The notes beneath the pieces were generated by a model that searched no databases, was not told the origin of the DNA, and saw nothing but the letters and a program-made list of their open reading frames with translations. A DNA stretch of 64,000 bases, from assembly GCA_020851375.1 (NCBI GenBank), contig JADZCV010000044.1:62001-126000 (forward strand). The letters run 5' to 3'. The DNA comes from Nitrospirota bacterium (GTDB lineage Bacteria > Nitrospirota > 9FT-COMBO-42-15 > HDB-SIOI813). A program made the translations under genes and the position numbers. Positions 23,677 through 34,477 of the stretch are shown piece by piece. How positions within the stretch are numbered: the stretch's first letter is position 1; every line of letters starts with the position of its first letter.

Positions 23677-25443
23677 ATGAACTTTCCTGATAAGGACAAA
23701 GAGTCCCTGACAAAAAGAGAAAAGTTTTGCAGACTGAAACGGCGAAGGTTAAATATTATATTTATTATCATAACGGCAGGGTTCATTACCGCCATCATAA
23801 GACTTGCCTGGCTCCAGCTCCTGCAGGGAGAGGCGCTTGCAATGAAGGCAGAAAAGCAACACCGCCGTTTCGTTGACATAGAAGGCGAGAGGGGAAATAT
23901 TTATGACAGGAACAGGAGAGAGCTTGCAGTAAATCTGGATATGCCCTCTCTCTATGGCATCCCGTCCTCAATAACTGACCCATCTTTCGTGGTAAAAAAA
24001 ATATCCCGCGTCGTTGATATTGACACTTCAGCCGTAAAATCCAAATTAGACAGCAGGAAACATTTCGCATGGATTAAGAGGAGAATCTCTCCTGACCTGG
24101 CAGAGATGGTCGAGGCCATGAATATCAAGGGCATAGGCCTTGCCCCGGAAAAAAAGAGGTTTTATCCTGATAAGGAACTGATCGGGCAAGTCCTTGGTTT
24201 CACGAATACGGACAACCACGGTCTGGAGGGTATCGAGAAATATTATGAAGAATCCCTTAACGGGGACAAGGGTGCGCTGGTGCTTGAGAGGGATGCACGC
24301 GGTCAGGCCGTCCTTACGAGCACTAACCTTGACGGCCTCAAAGGCAATGACCTCGTGCTGACAATTGATGAAGTAATCCAGTATATAACAGAAAAAGAAC
24401 TTGATAGCTCAGTTGAGAAACACAGCGCAGCCGGCGGGATCGGGATAGTGATGGATCCCCATACCGGCGAAATCCTCTCAATGGCCGTAAGTCCCAGATT
24501 TAATCCCAACACGCCTGAGAAATACACTGCAGGTTCATGGCGCAACAGGGCCATTACCGACGTATATGAGCCGGGCTCAACATTTAAGATTGTGACAGCG
24601 TCTGCAGCCCTCGAGGAGAAGCTCTTTTCTCCGAATGAGATTGTGCACGATGGCAGCGGAAGCATGAAGTTTGGCAAAACGGTCATTCACGACCCTCACC
24701 CAAAAGGTACTCCAATGTCGTTCAGGGAGGTAATATCACACTCAAGCAACGTAGGCTCTGCAAAGATCGGCATAAAGCTTGGGGATAAAAGGCTGTACAA
24801 ATATATGAGGGCTTTTGGATTTGGCGACAAGAGCGGAATAGATCTTCCCGGGGAGGTGCGGGGACTGGTCAGGAGTCCGGAGTCCTGGTCCGGACGTTCA
24901 CTCGCAACAATTTCAATAGGCCAGGAGGTGGGAATAACCCCGATCCAGCTTACTGCGGCCATGGCCGTTATTGCCAACGGCGGTCTCCTTGTGAGGCCTC
25001 ATATTGTATCAGAAGAAATTGACCATATGGGAAATTCAAAGAGGATTAATCCTGAGATCAAAAGTCGGGTAATCTCTGAATCTACAAGTAAAAAGATGAC
25101 AGATATCCTGAAATGGGTCGTAAGTAACGAGGGAACAGGCAAACTTGCGGCTGTTGATGGCTTCTCCGTTGCAGGGAAAACCGGTACTGCACAAAAGGCG
25201 GACCCTGCCACAGGAAGGTACTCGTCAAGCAAGTTCATAAGTTCCTTTATAGGATTTCTGCCGGCAGATTCCCCGGAGCTTGTCATTCTGATTGTTATAG
25301 ACGAGCCGCGCGGTGTCTCCTGGGGAGGCAGCGTCGCAGCTCCTGTCTTTCACAGCGTTGCAGAACAGGCACTGAGATACCTGCATGTAGAACCGGCTGA
25401 ACAGCAGAAAATAACGATTATGGCGAAAAACAGCGACAATTAA
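23677..25443 (+). CDS. ftsI: Septal peptidoglycan transpeptidase FtsI (PBP3)
   Basis: Class B penicillin-binding protein that crosslinks septal peptidoglycan. It has 588 residues. One N-terminal membrane helix (about 25-47) precedes the dimerisation/pedestal domain, which starts at ERGNIYDRNRRELA. The transpeptidase motifs are STFK (Ser301), SSN (356-358) and KTG (501-503). No PASTA domains are seen. It works with FtsW, encoded downstream, and lies two bases after ftsL. Confidence 0.95.
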   Translation: MNFPDKDKESLTKREKFCRLKRRRLNIIFIIITAGFITAIIRLAWLQLLQGEALAMKAEKQHRRFVDIEGERGNIYDRNRRELAVNLDMPSLYGIPSSITDPSFVVKKISRVVDIDTSAVKSKLDSRKHFAWIKRRISPDLAEMVEAMNIKGIGLAPEKKRFYPDKELIGQVLGFTNTDNHGLEGIEKYYEESLNGDKGALVLERDARGQAVLTSTNLDGLKGNDLVLTIDEVIQYITEKELDSSVEKHSAAGGIGIVMDPHTGEILSMAVSPRFNPNTPEKYTAGSWRNRAITDVYEPGSTFKIVTASAALEEKLFSPNEIVHDGSGSMKFGKTVIHDPHPKGTPMSFREVISHSSNVGSAKIGIKLGDKRLYKYMRAFGFGDKSGIDLPGEVRGLVRSPESWSGRSLATISIGQEVGITPIQLTAAMAVIANGGLLVRPHIVSEEIDHMGNSKRINPEIKSRVISESTSKKMTDILKWVVSNEGTGKLAAVDGFSVAGKTGTAQKADPATGRYSSSKFISSFIGFLPADSPELVILIVIDEPRGVSWGGSVAAPVFHSVAEQALRYLHVEPAEQQKITIMAKNSDN

Positions 25444-25453
25444 GGCGGCATCA

Positions 25454-26953
25454 GTGAAACTATCAGAGATCATGAAGGACATAGGACTGCAGAAGACCCT
25501 GGTAAACATGGAGTGTGACATAACAGGTATTGCTTATGACTCACGCAATGTCAGCAGGGGCACACTCTTCGCTGCGATCAGGGGAATTAAAACAGACGGA
25601 CATCTCTACATAAAAAATGCCATAGAGAATGGTGCGGCTGCAATCCTTGCAGAGCGCGAACCTGAAGGCGTGACGGTTCCTCCGGACATACCTTTAATCA
25701 TAGCAAAGGACACGAGAAAGGCCATTGCAGCAGCAGCAGCCAATTACTTCAGGCATCCGTCACGCGAACTAAGCGTGATAGGAATCACAGGGACCAACGG
25801 TAAAACGACAACCTCATTCCTCATCAGGTCTATTCTTGAAAATGCAGGCTATAAGTCCGGACTTCTGGGCACCATATTCTGGTCAGACGGCAGCAGGACG
25901 TCAGAGGCTGAACATACCACGCCGGAGGCCGTTGATTTTCAAAATTTATTAAGAAGAATGTCAGTCAACGGCTGCACCTTCGCCGTTACCGAGGTTTCAT
26001 CCCATTCACTCTCGCTCAGCAGGGTTTACGGGACCGACTTCAGTACCGCCGTCTTTACCAATCTGACGCAGGACCACCTGGATTTCCATGCTGATATGGA
26101 AGATTATTTTCAGGCAAAAGCCCTCCTCTTCTCCGGCATATCATCAAATAAATATGCGGTTATAAACTCAGATGATCCATACGGACAACGCCTTTTCACG
26201 ATGATCAAATGCCGCAGTCTCTCGTACGGAATTGATAAAAGTGCAGATATAATGGCGGAGAATATTTCACTTTCAATAGAAGGTACCGGGTTTGACATGG
26301 CAACTCCTGCAGGACGTATTTATGTAAAATCAAGCCTTGTTGGAATACATAATGTCTATAACATACTCGCCGCTGCAGGCGCGGCGCTCTCAAACAACAT
26401 AGCTTTGGAGAAGATCTCCTCCGGAATATCTTCCCTCACTTCTGTCCCCGGCAGGTTTGAACGGATCGACAGCGGGCTCGGCTTCAGCGTGGTGGTTGAT
26501 TACGCACATACTGAAAATGCGCTGAGATTATTGCTTGAAGCGGCTAAACGGTTCTCGCCAGGGAGGATTGTTACTGTCTTTGGTTGCGGCGGAGACAGGG
26601 ACAGGGGAAAACGTCCACTCATGGGCGGAACTGCCGTCGAATTAAGTGATTACGTAATTGTGACCTCAGATAATCCGAGATCCGAAGATCCTGAAAAGAT
26701 TATTGAAGAAGTTGTATCCGGCATAACTGAGGCAATTGCCAGGGACAAGGCAAGGGCTGCAGAATATATAACTCTGCCTGACAGGAGGCAGGCCATAGAA
26801 GAGGCTGTCAGAATAGCGGAAAAGGGTGACCTTGTTATAATAGCCGGCAAGGGGCATGAAGATTATCAGATAACCGGCAGGGAAAGGCTTCACTTTGATG
26901 ACAGGGAAGAGGTGAAAAGGGCTGTTTCAGTCAGGCTGGGGGGGAAATGTTAA
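25454..26953 (+). CDS. murE: UDP-MurNAc-tripeptide synthetase MurE (meso-DAP type)
   Basis: Adds the third amino acid to the peptidoglycan precursor. It has 499 residues from a GTG start. The ATP loop is GITGTNGKTTTS. The motif DNPRSEDP (about residue 405) is the DNPR signature that selects meso-diaminopimelate over lysine. RPLMGGTAVEL and GKGHEDYQ are also family blocks. It overlaps murF by seven bases. Confidence 0.96.
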   Translation: MKLSEIMKDIGLQKTLVNMECDITGIAYDSRNVSRGTLFAAIRGIKTDGHLYIKNAIENGAAAILAEREPEGVTVPPDIPLIIAKDTRKAIAAAAANYFRHPSRELSVIGITGTNGKTTTSFLIRSILENAGYKSGLLGTIFWSDGSRTSEAEHTTPEAVDFQNLLRRMSVNGCTFAVTEVSSHSLSLSRVYGTDFSTAVFTNLTQDHLDFHADMEDYFQAKALLFSGISSNKYAVINSDDPYGQRLFTMIKCRSLSYGIDKSADIMAENISLSIEGTGFDMATPAGRIYVKSSLVGIHNVYNILAAAGAALSNNIALEKISSGISSLTSVPGRFERIDSGLGFSVVVDYAHTENALRLLLEAAKRFSPGRIVTVFGCGGDRDRGKRPLMGGTAVELSDYVIVTSDNPRSEDPEKIIEEVVSGITEAIARDKARAAEYITLPDRRQAIEEAVRIAEKGDLVIIAGKGHEDYQITGRERLHFDDREEVKRAVSVRLGGKC

Positions 26954-28347
26954 CTATAGATGAAATATTAAAAGCTGCCGGCGGCAGACTCATTCATGGA
27001 CGGCATGACCTTGAGGTGCCGGGAATTTCAATTGACTCACGCACTATTAAGAATGGCGAACTCTTTACAGCAATCAAAGGGGATGTGTTTGACGGACATG
27101 ATTTCATTGAAGAGGCTGTAAGGAAAGGGGCTTGCGGCGTAATAATTGCCGGGAACGGCTATCCGGCCTCAGGCTCCCTCCTGCAGAACAAGGCAGTTAT
27201 AGCAGTCACCGATACACTCCATGCCCTTCAGGAAACCGCAAGATTCTATCGCAGCAGGTTTTCAATCCCTGTAACAGGAATAACAGGCAGCAATGGAAAG
27301 ACTACTACAAAGGAAATGCTCTGGTCCATCCTGAGTCAGAAAGCACATGTCCTGAAGAATGAAGGAAACCTTAATAATCATATTGGCGTACCGCTTACAC
27401 TCCTGAAGCTCGATTCATCGCATAATATGGCAGTAATTGAAATGGGTATAAGTGAGCGGGGTGAACTTACAAGGCTCTGCCGGATAGCTGCGCCGGACTC
27501 AGCAGTGATTACAAACATAGGACCGACTCATCTGGAAAAACTTGGCAGGATAGAAAATGTCGCTGAGGCAAAGGGTGAAATACTGAAGACTCTTCCTTCT
27601 GACGGCTTCTGCATCTTAAACAGGGATGACAAGTTTTATGACGTGTTCAGGGCCATGTCTCCGTGCAGGATAATAAGCTTTGGCATTTCACCTGATGCAG
27701 ATGTGCATATAGAATCCTACGAGACAGCTATTGAAGGCACATCTGTAAACCAGCTTGTTTTTAACCTCATAACCCCTGCAGGCAGGACAGACGTCAATCT
27801 GCACATCCCGGGGCTTCACAATATCTATAATGCACTCAGCGCTGCAGCGGCCGCACATGCACATGGAGTATCCCTGGCAGAAATCAAATCAGGTTTGGAG
27901 AAATTTACACCTGTAAGGATGCGGAGCTCAGTAGAAAAGACCGGGGATATCTATATTATCAATGATACCTATAATGCCAATCCCGCTTCTATGGTAGCTG
28001 CAATAGACATGCTCAAGACATTCAAAGCAGGGAAAAGAAGGTTTGCTGTCATAGGAGACATGCTGGAATTGGGCGAAAACACCATTATGGCCCATCGGGA
28101 CCTTGGTATTTACATTGCAGGGGCAGGCACAGACGGGCTGATTGCAGTTGGGGAATTCGCGGGCTACGTTGCAGAAGGGGCTTCAGAGGCAGGGATGAAC
28201 GAAGAACAGGTCAAGGTATTCAATGACTACCCTCAGACCCTCGAGCAGATAAAGGAATGGATATCAGCAGGTGATGTAGTACTGGTAAAAGGGTCCAGGG
28301 GGATGAAGATGGAAAGGATAGTGGAAGGACTGAAAGAAAGCATCTGA
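26947..28347 (+). CDS. murF: UDP-MurNAc-pentapeptide synthetase MurF
   Basis: Adds D-Ala-D-Ala to complete the pentapeptide precursor. It has 466 residues. An N-terminal Mur-ligase domain with [18 protein letters not shown] is followed by the ATP loop [14 protein letters not shown], the central [11 protein letters not shown] motif, and the C-terminal [11 protein letters not shown] and GDMLELGEN motifs. It is coupled to murE by overlap and followed at once by mraY. Confidence 0.96.
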   Translation: MLTIDEILKAAGGRLIHGRHDLEVPGISIDSRTIKNGELFTAIKGDVFDGHDFIEEAVRKGACGVIIAGNGYPASGSLLQNKAVIAVTDTLHALQETARFYRSRFSIPVTGITGSNGKTTTKEMLWSILSQKAHVLKNEGNLNNHIGVPLTLLKLDSSHNMAVIEMGISERGELTRLCRIAAPDSAVITNIGPTHLEKLGRIENVAEAKGEILKTLPSDGFCILNRDDKFYDVFRAMSPCRIISFGISPDADVHIESYETAIEGTSVNQLVFNLITPAGRTDVNLHIPGLHNIYNALSAAAAAHAHGVSLAEIKSGLEKFTPVRMRSSVEKTGDIYIINDTYNANPASMVAAIDMLKTFKAGKRRFAVIGDMLELGENTIMAHRDLGIYIAGAGTDGLIAVGEFAGYVAEGASEAGMNEEQVKVFNDYPQTLEQIKEWISAGDVVLVKGSRGMKMERIVEGLKESI

Positions 28348-28348
28348 A

Positions 28349-29425
28349 ATGATATACCACTTATTATATTCTCTTCACGATTATTATTCCTTTTTCAATG
28401 TCTTCAGGTATATCACCCTCAGGACTGTTTATGCGGTAATTACAGCCCTCGTCCTCTGCCTTATGATAGGCCCGTATATGATAGAGCTGTTAAAGAAATA
28501 TCAGATAGGACAGTTCGTCAGGAATGACGGCCCCTCCCGTCACCTGAACAAGGCAGGGACTCCTACCATGGGAGGCGTGCTAATCCTGATTATAGTGGTT
28601 CTTGCCACCCTTTCATGGGCTGATCTGTCCAATGTATATGTGTGGCTTGTCCTTGCCGTCCTGGCAGGTTTCGGCCTTATAGGATTTGCTGATGATTACC
28701 TTAAGGTCGTAAGGAAGAAGTCGGAGGGTTTGAGGGGAAAATACAAATTCACGATGCAGATAGCCATAGCAACCCTGGTAGCAATTGCACTCTATTATCT
28801 TCCGGCTTATTCCACTACACTAAGCGTCCCTTTTTTGAAGAATTTTAATCCTGACCTTGGATGGTTTTATATTCCATTTGTAATCTTCATAATAGTCGGC
28901 ACGTCCAATGCTGTAAATCTTACCGACGGACTCGACGGTCTTGCCATTGGTCCTGTTATAGTAGTTACGATGGTATTCACAATCATCACCTATGTCGCCG
29001 GAAACGCAAAAATAGCCAGTTATCTTCTGATACCTTTCATAAATGGTTCCGGTGAACTTGCTATTCTCTGCGGCGCTGTATTCGGCGCCGGACTCGGCTT
29101 CCTCTGGTTCAATACCTACCCTGCCTCTGTATTCATGGGTGATGTCGGATCACTCCCTCTTGGAGCGCTTCTTGGCACTGTTGCAGTTATTGCAAAACAT
29201 GAATTGCTTCTGATAATAGTCGGCGGCATATTTGTTGTAGAGACTGTTTCCGTCATCTTCCAGGTAGCCTCATTCAGATTGCACGGCAAGAGGGTCTTTT
29301 TAATGGCACCCCTTCATCATCATTATGAGCTGAAGGGGTGGCAGGAACCAAAGATAATTGTCCGGTTCTGGATTATAGCGATCATACTGGGATTGCTCGC
29401 GTTGAGCACATTGAAACTGAGGTAG
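28349..29425 (+). CDS. mraY: Phospho-MurNAc-pentapeptide transferase MraY
   Basis: Integral membrane enzyme making lipid I from UDP-MurNAc-pentapeptide and undecaprenyl phosphate. It has 358 residues and about ten helices. The catalytic motifs are [30 protein letters not shown] and the cytoplasmic histidine loop [12 protein letters not shown]. Identification is firm. Confidence 0.97.
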   Translation: MIYHLLYSLHDYYSFFNVFRYITLRTVYAVITALVLCLMIGPYMIELLKKYQIGQFVRNDGPSRHLNKAGTPTMGGVLILIIVVLATLSWADLSNVYVWLVLAVLAGFGLIGFADDYLKVVRKKSEGLRGKYKFTMQIAIATLVAIALYYLPAYSTTLSVPFLKNFNPDLGWFYIPFVIFIIVGTSNAVNLTDGLDGLAIGPVIVVTMVFTIITYVAGNAKIASYLLIPFINGSGELAILCGAVFGAGLGFLWFNTYPASVFMGDVGSLPLGALLGTVAVIAKHELLLIIVGGIFVVETVSVIFQVASFRLHGKRVFLMAPLHHHYELKGWQEPKIIVRFWIIAIILGLLALSTLKLR

Positions 29426-29435
29426 TTTTTCTGAC

Positions 29436-30803
29436 ATGAAGAATTTAGATCTGAAAGGGAAAAGGACACTTGTCGTCGGCCTTGGTAAAAGCGGCGTGGC
29501 TGCTTCAAGGCTGCTGCTGCGTAATGGGGCAATAGTCACGGCAACCGACAACAATCCCGCTGAAAAACTGTCAGATGATGCAAGAAGTCTCATGACATCA
29601 GGTGTAAAGATAGAAGCCGGCGGACACCTGACCGGATCATTCACCTCATCCGACCTTATTATTTTAAGCCCCGGCGTCCCTAAAGAAATTAAACCTATGG
29701 CTGCTGCAAGAGAGCGGGGAGTAAGGATAATTAGCGAGATAGAGCTTGCCTGCCGCTTTATTGATACCCCGCTTATTGCCATTACAGGCTCCAATGGAAA
29801 ATCCACCACGACTACCCTGATTGGACGTATACTCATGCTGAACGGCAGCAGCGTCTTTGTAGGGGGCAACATAGGAACTCCCCTGTGTGAATATGTGCTG
29901 TCAGGAAAAACCGCTGACTGGGTTGTAGCTGAAATAAGCAGCTTTCAACTGGAAACCATTGAAGGATTCAGGCCCAGGATCTCCCTGCTCCTGAACATAT
30001 CGCCTGATCATATGGACCGTTACCACGACATATCAGATTATAAAGAGGCAAAATTCAGGATATTTGAAAATCAGGATAAAGATGATTTTGCAGTCATTAA
30101 CGGAGATGAACCGTGGTGTCCGGATTTGGCAGGCAGGATTAAATGCAGGCCGGTATTATTCAGCAGAAGGAATAAAACGGCAAACGGAATTTTCACTGAA
30201 GATGGATGGATTGTCTCTGACATCGGGGGAACAAGGTTAAGGGTGTGTGAAACATCAGCCCTAGGTATCAGGGGCGTGCATAATCTTGAAAATGCCATGG
30301 CATCCGCTGCCGCGGGGATCCTTGCCGGTTGCAGTAAGAACGCCATTGAGTCTGCCTTAAAGACATTTACAGGACTTGAGCACAGGCTGGAGTCAGTACG
30401 GGAGATCAATGGCGTAAGATATATTAATGACTCAAAAGGGACAAATGTGGGGGCCGTCATAAAATCCATTGAAAGTTTCGACGAACCCCTGCTCCTGATT
30501 GCAGGCGGGAGAGACAAGGGGAGTGATTTTTCCCCGCTCAGACCGCTGATAAAAGAACGTGTCAAAAGACTTATCCTTATAGGCGAGGCAAGCAGGAAGA
30601 TAGCAAAAGATGCCGCGGGTCTGACAGAGACATCCTTTGCATCCTCACTTGAAGAGGCCGTAAGCATGGCACAGGGAAGTGCCGTAAAAGGGGATGTTGT
30701 ACTCCTCTCCCCTGCCTGTGCGAGTTTTGACATGTTCAGGAACTTTGAAGACCGGGGGAATAAATTCAAGGAGATAGTATGGAGACTAAACAGCTCAGCT
30801 TAA
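29436..30803 (+). CDS. murD: UDP-MurNAc-L-alanine:D-glutamate ligase MurD
   Basis: Adds D-glutamate to UDP-MurNAc-Ala. It has 455 residues: an N-terminal UDP-binding domain (VVGLGKSGVAAS), the ATP loop ITGSNGKSTTTTL, then ISPDHMDRY and YINDSKGTNVGA, and a C-terminal domain with LIAGGRDKGSDF and LLSPACASFDMF. It overlaps ftsW by 25 bases. Confidence 0.96.
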   Translation: MKNLDLKGKRTLVVGLGKSGVAASRLLLRNGAIVTATDNNPAEKLSDDARSLMTSGVKIEAGGHLTGSFTSSDLIILSPGVPKEIKPMAAARERGVRIISEIELACRFIDTPLIAITGSNGKSTTTTLIGRILMLNGSSVFVGGNIGTPLCEYVLSGKTADWVVAEISSFQLETIEGFRPRISLLLNISPDHMDRYHDISDYKEAKFRIFENQDKDDFAVINGDEPWCPDLAGRIKCRPVLFSRRNKTANGIFTEDGWIVSDIGGTRLRVCETSALGIRGVHNLENAMASAAAGILAGCSKNAIESALKTFTGLEHRLESVREINGVRYINDSKGTNVGAVIKSIESFDEPLLLIAGGRDKGSDFSPLRPLIKERVKRLILIGEASRKIAKDAAGLTETSFASSLEEAVSMAQGSAVKGDVVLLSPACASFDMFRNFEDRGNKFKEIVWRLNSSA

Positions 30804-31951
30804 ACTTCAGCCGGAAGGACAAAATGCTTGTTGCAATCGTTTTTTGCCTCGCAGGGTTTGGCATGATCATGATTTACAGCGCCAGCGCCATGACTGCCCT
30901 GCAGAAATACGGCGACTCTTTCTATTTCCTCAAGAAACAGTTCGCCTGGATGATATTATCTGTCATTGCAATGCTTGTGGTGTCAAGAATGGATCTGGAC
31001 ATACTAAAGCGTCTTCATTTTCCGCTGATAGCCCTCTCCTGCATTCTCCTGGTGCTCGTCCTGATCCCTGGAGTGGGCAGTGAAATAAATAACTCCCGAA
31101 GATGGTTCAGGCTGGGGCCTTTGTCTCTTCAGCCTTCAGAGCTGGCAAAGGTGTCCGTCATTATTTACCTGTCAACATATCTGGCAAAGAAAGGCGAACG
31201 GATCCAGGACTTTGTCAACGGCTTTGTCCCTCCGCTTCTTGTTGTGGGACTCATCTCACTCCTTGTAGTAGTTGAACCGGACCTCGGGACAGTTCTTGTC
31301 ATCTGCGGTGGTTCCGGAATACTGCTTTTCATCGGGGGTGCCAGGATATTGCATATCTCAGGATTGTTTCTAACCTGTCTGCCGGCTGTCATTCTCCTTA
31401 TCGTGAATGTCGGTTACAGGGCAAAGAGAATTACGGCCTTCCTGCATCCGTGGGATGATCCTGACGGCACAGGCTATCAGATAGTACAGTCCTTTCTTGC
31501 ATTTGGAAACGGTGGAATATTTGGAAGGGGCGTAGGCGGGGGCAGGCAAAAACTCTTTTTCCTTCCTGAGGCCCATACGGATTTCATATTCTCGGTTGCA
31601 GGCGAAGAGCTCGGATTCACCGGATGCGTTGCGATAATAATCCTTTTTATCTTCTTTCTGTGGAGATGCTTTAGAATAATCAGGAATCACTGGGGTTCGT
31701 TTGAGGGTTATCTGGCGTCAGGCATAACCATCTTCATTGCTATTCAGATTATCATCAACATGTATGTTGTGACAGGACTCTTTCCTACAAAGGGTCTGGC
31801 GCTGCCGTTTCTGAGTTTCGGCGGCACATCCTTATTGACAAATATGGTGCTGGTTGGGTTGCTGTATTCCATATCAGGAAGATCTCCTGTTAAACATCAG
31901 GTGGAAGTGCGGACAAATGGTAAATTCAGGACGCTGATAAAAACGCATTAA
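30779..31951 (+). CDS. ftsW: Septal peptidoglycan glycosyltransferase FtsW
   Basis: SEDS-family polymerase partnered with FtsI. It has 390 residues and ten predicted membrane helices. Conserved blocks are GxMIYSASA, NNSRRWFRLGPLSLQPSELAK, VEPDLGT, the extracellular LFFLPEAHTDFIFSVAGEELGF and the C-terminal PFLSFGGTSL. The order murD-ftsW-murG is the standard dcw arrangement. Confidence 0.96.
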   Translation: METKQLSLNFSRKDKMLVAIVFCLAGFGMIMIYSASAMTALQKYGDSFYFLKKQFAWMILSVIAMLVVSRMDLDILKRLHFPLIALSCILLVLVLIPGVGSEINNSRRWFRLGPLSLQPSELAKVSVIIYLSTYLAKKGERIQDFVNGFVPPLLVVGLISLLVVVEPDLGTVLVICGGSGILLFIGGARILHISGLFLTCLPAVILLIVNVGYRAKRITAFLHPWDDPDGTGYQIVQSFLAFGNGGIFGRGVGGGRQKLFFLPEAHTDFIFSVAGEELGFTGCVAIIILFIFFLWRCFRIIRNHWGSFEGYLASGITIFIAIQIIINMYVVTGLFPTKGLALPFLSFGGTSLLTNMVLVGLLYSISGRSPVKHQVEVRTNGKFRTLIKTH

Positions 31952-31959
31952 ACAATAAT

Positions 31960-33030
31960 ATGCGCGTAATCATTGCAGGCGGAGGCACCGGAGGCCATCT
32001 GTATCCGGGGATGGCGGTGGCTGAGGAGATTTACAGGCAGGAGCCGGATTCTGAAGTACTTTTTGTAGGCACTAAAGCCGGCATTGAGTCAAGGATACTA
32101 CCCAGGGAGGGATACAAATTGGAAATAATACCAGCTGGAGGAGTTGTCAGGAAGAATTTGATGTCAAAATTATTATCATTAATGAAAATGACCGGTGGCT
32201 TCTTCAAGTCATTTTTTCTCCTCAGACGATTCAGGCCTGACGTAGTAATCGGCGTCGGTGGTTATGCATCTGCACCCATGCTATCTGCTGCTTCCCTGAT
32301 GAGGTATCCCACGATGATAATGGAACAAAACCTTTATCCAGGCTCAACAAACAGATTTCTTTCCAGGATAGTTGACAGGGTCGTTGTGGCATTCGAAGGA
32401 TCTGAGAAGTTCTTTAACAGAAAGGTGGACGTCCTTGGCAATCCTGTCAGAAGGAGTATTCAGAATTGCACATACAGGAGCGGCAGGAGGACATTTACAG
32501 TCTTTATTTTCGGAGGCAGCCAGGGTTCCCATGCAATAAATAAAAGCGTTGCAGAATCACTTGAATATTTGCAGGATGCGGCCGGTCAGATAAGGTTTCT
32601 GCATCAGACAGGCGAAAGGGATTATGCATGGGTTGATGAGTCTTACAAGAAGGCGGGAATGCAGGCTGAAGTGGTGCCCTATGTTTACAACATAGTTGAT
32701 ATGTATGGCAAGTCGGACATAGTTATATGCAGGGCAGGAGCTACAACTATAGCTGAAATCACCGCAAGCGGGCGTCCTGCAATACTAATACCGTATCCTT
32801 ATGCAGCTCATGACCATCAGAGGACAAATGCAGAATACGTGCAATCAGCGGGCGGCGCTGAGGTAATACATGAAAAAGATCTCAGTGGAAAAATTCTTGC
32901 TGACAAGATTAAATATTTTATGTATAACAGGGATAGACTAAAAGAAATGGCAGAAAAAAGCTCCGGTCTTTACAGACAGAATTCAGCACACGATATTGTT
33001 AAGCTGTGCAGGTTTCTTGTGTTAAAATAA
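31960..33030 (+). CDS. murG: UDP-GlcNAc transferase MurG
   Basis: Peripheral membrane glycosyltransferase converting lipid I to lipid II. It has 356 residues. AGGGTGGHLYPGMAVAEEI is the N-terminal signature, GVGGYASAPM lies in the acceptor domain, and the C-terminal donor-site motifs are GGSQGSHAIN and CRAGATTIAE with IPYPYAAHDHQ. Confidence 0.96.
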   Translation: MRVIIAGGGTGGHLYPGMAVAEEIYRQEPDSEVLFVGTKAGIESRILPREGYKLEIIPAGGVVRKNLMSKLLSLMKMTGGFFKSFFLLRRFRPDVVIGVGGYASAPMLSAASLMRYPTMIMEQNLYPGSTNRFLSRIVDRVVVAFEGSEKFFNRKVDVLGNPVRRSIQNCTYRSGRRTFTVFIFGGSQGSHAINKSVAESLEYLQDAAGQIRFLHQTGERDYAWVDESYKKAGMQAEVVPYVYNIVDMYGKSDIVICRAGATTIAEITASGRPAILIPYPYAAHDHQRTNAEYVQSAGGAEVIHEKDLSGKILADKIKYFMYNRDRLKEMAEKSSGLYRQNSAHDIVKLCRFLVLK

Positions 33031-33062
33031 ATTAATTCAAAAGCTTCAGGGGATACAGCCAT

Positions 33063-34463
33063 ATGTTCAGGAAAATACAGCATATACACTTCGTAGGAAT
33101 AGGTGGAGCAGGCATGAGTGGAATCGCCGAGGTCCTGCTCAACCTCGGATACAAGGTCAGCGGCTCGGATATGAATGAGACAGAGGTAGTGCAGCGACTG
33201 CGGAATGCAGGCGGACACATAACCATCGGACACAGTTCTTCGAACATCAAGGGGGCTCAGGTGGTTGTCATATCTTCAGCAGTCTCGCCTCATAATATCG
33301 AAGTAGTTGCAGCACGGAGTTCTTCCATTCCGGTGATACAGCGTGCAGAGATGCTGGCTGAATTAATGCGCCTTAAGTACGGGATCGCTATAGCAGGGGC
33401 CCACGGAAAGACTACAACTACATCCATGATATCAAGCGTAATCGCATCAGCAGGACTTGATCCTACTGTTGTAATAGGCGGAAAGCTTAACAGCCTCGGT
33501 AGTAACGCCAAGCTGGGCCAGAGCGAATTTCTTGTGGCAGAGGCAGATGAGAGCGACGGATCATTCCTTAAACTCTCTCCGACCATCGCCGTAGTTACAA
33601 ATATTGACGCTGAACACCTCGATTATTATCATGACATTGAAAATATCAGGAGGACCTTTCTTAATTTCATAAATAAGGTGCCGTTCTACGGTGTTTCCAT
33701 CCTGTGCGCAGATGATGCCAATATAAGGAGCATTCTCCATTCAGTTGAAAAGAGGTATATTACATATGGGATCAACAGCAGGGCGGACATCACTGTTGCT
33801 GACATAGAAATGTCATCGGGAAAATCAAAGTTCAGGGTGCTTTACAGGGGCATGGACATGGGCAGGTTCGAGCTGTCGCTGCCAGGCATGCACAATATCA
33901 GCAATGCCCTGTCCTGCATAGGTGTGGCTGTCGAGCTTGATATTAATACAGATGATGTAAAGAAGGCGCTGAGGGATTTCAGCGGTGTTGAACGCAGATT
34001 CCAGATAGTCGGACGGATAAATGCGCAGGATGTACTGATAGTTGATGACTACGGACACCACCCTACAGAAATCAGGGCTACACTGGCGGCCGCCAAGTCA
34101 GGATGGGAAAGGAGGACTATCGTCCTTTTTCAGCCGCACAGGTATACAAGGACAAGGGATCTTATGAATGAGTTCGCAGGGGCTTTCAGTAATGCAGATG
34201 TCCTTCTGGTTACAGAAATATATCCTGCAGGCGAACAGCCTGTTGAAGGTGTCAGCGGCAGGAAACTATTTGACGCCATACGGGAGCATGGCCACAGAAA
34301 CGTACTGTTTGTATCCGACAAAAAGGCGATTTCTGAAAAGGTGAGGGAATTACTCATGAATGGGGATATGGTCATCACTCTCGGAGCCGGTGATATATGG
34401 AGGGTTGGCAGGGAACTCGTTGATAGTTCAGTCAGCAATGACAAGACAACAGGCATGAAGTAG
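33063..34463 (+). CDS. murC: UDP-MurNAc:L-alanine ligase MurC
   Basis: First amino-acid ligase of the precursor pathway. It has 466 residues. HFVGIGGAGMSGIAEVL opens the protein, the ATP loop is GAHGKTTTTSM, and VAEADESDGSF, DDYGHHPTEI and FQPHRYTR are typical MurC blocks. A 32-base gap follows murG. The last codons run to within 15 bases of murB. Confidence 0.96.
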   Translation: MFRKIQHIHFVGIGGAGMSGIAEVLLNLGYKVSGSDMNETEVVQRLRNAGGHITIGHSSSNIKGAQVVVISSAVSPHNIEVVAARSSSIPVIQRAEMLAELMRLKYGIAIAGAHGKTTTTSMISSVIASAGLDPTVVIGGKLNSLGSNAKLGQSEFLVAEADESDGSFLKLSPTIAVVTNIDAEHLDYYHDIENIRRTFLNFINKVPFYGVSILCADDANIRSILHSVEKRYITYGINSRADITVADIEMSSGKSKFRVLYRGMDMGRFELSLPGMHNISNALSCIGVAVELDINTDDVKKALRDFSGVERRFQIVGRINAQDVLIVDDYGHHPTEIRATLAAAKSGWERRTIVLFQPHRYTRTRDLMNEFAGAFSNADVLLVTEIYPAGEQPVEGVSGRKLFDAIREHGHRNVLFVSDKKAISEKVRELLMNGDMVITLGAGDIWRVGRELVDSSVSNDKTTGMK

Positions 34464-34477
34464 GCGAACGCGTTTAC

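Noticed and set aside
29300-29872. Minus-strand open frame of 190 codons
   Set aside because: Antisense to the ends of mraY and murD, which carry all their family motifs.
30071-30769. Minus-strand open frame of 232 codons
   Set aside because: Shadow of murD; low-complexity Ser/Pro/Leu-rich translation typical of antisense frames.
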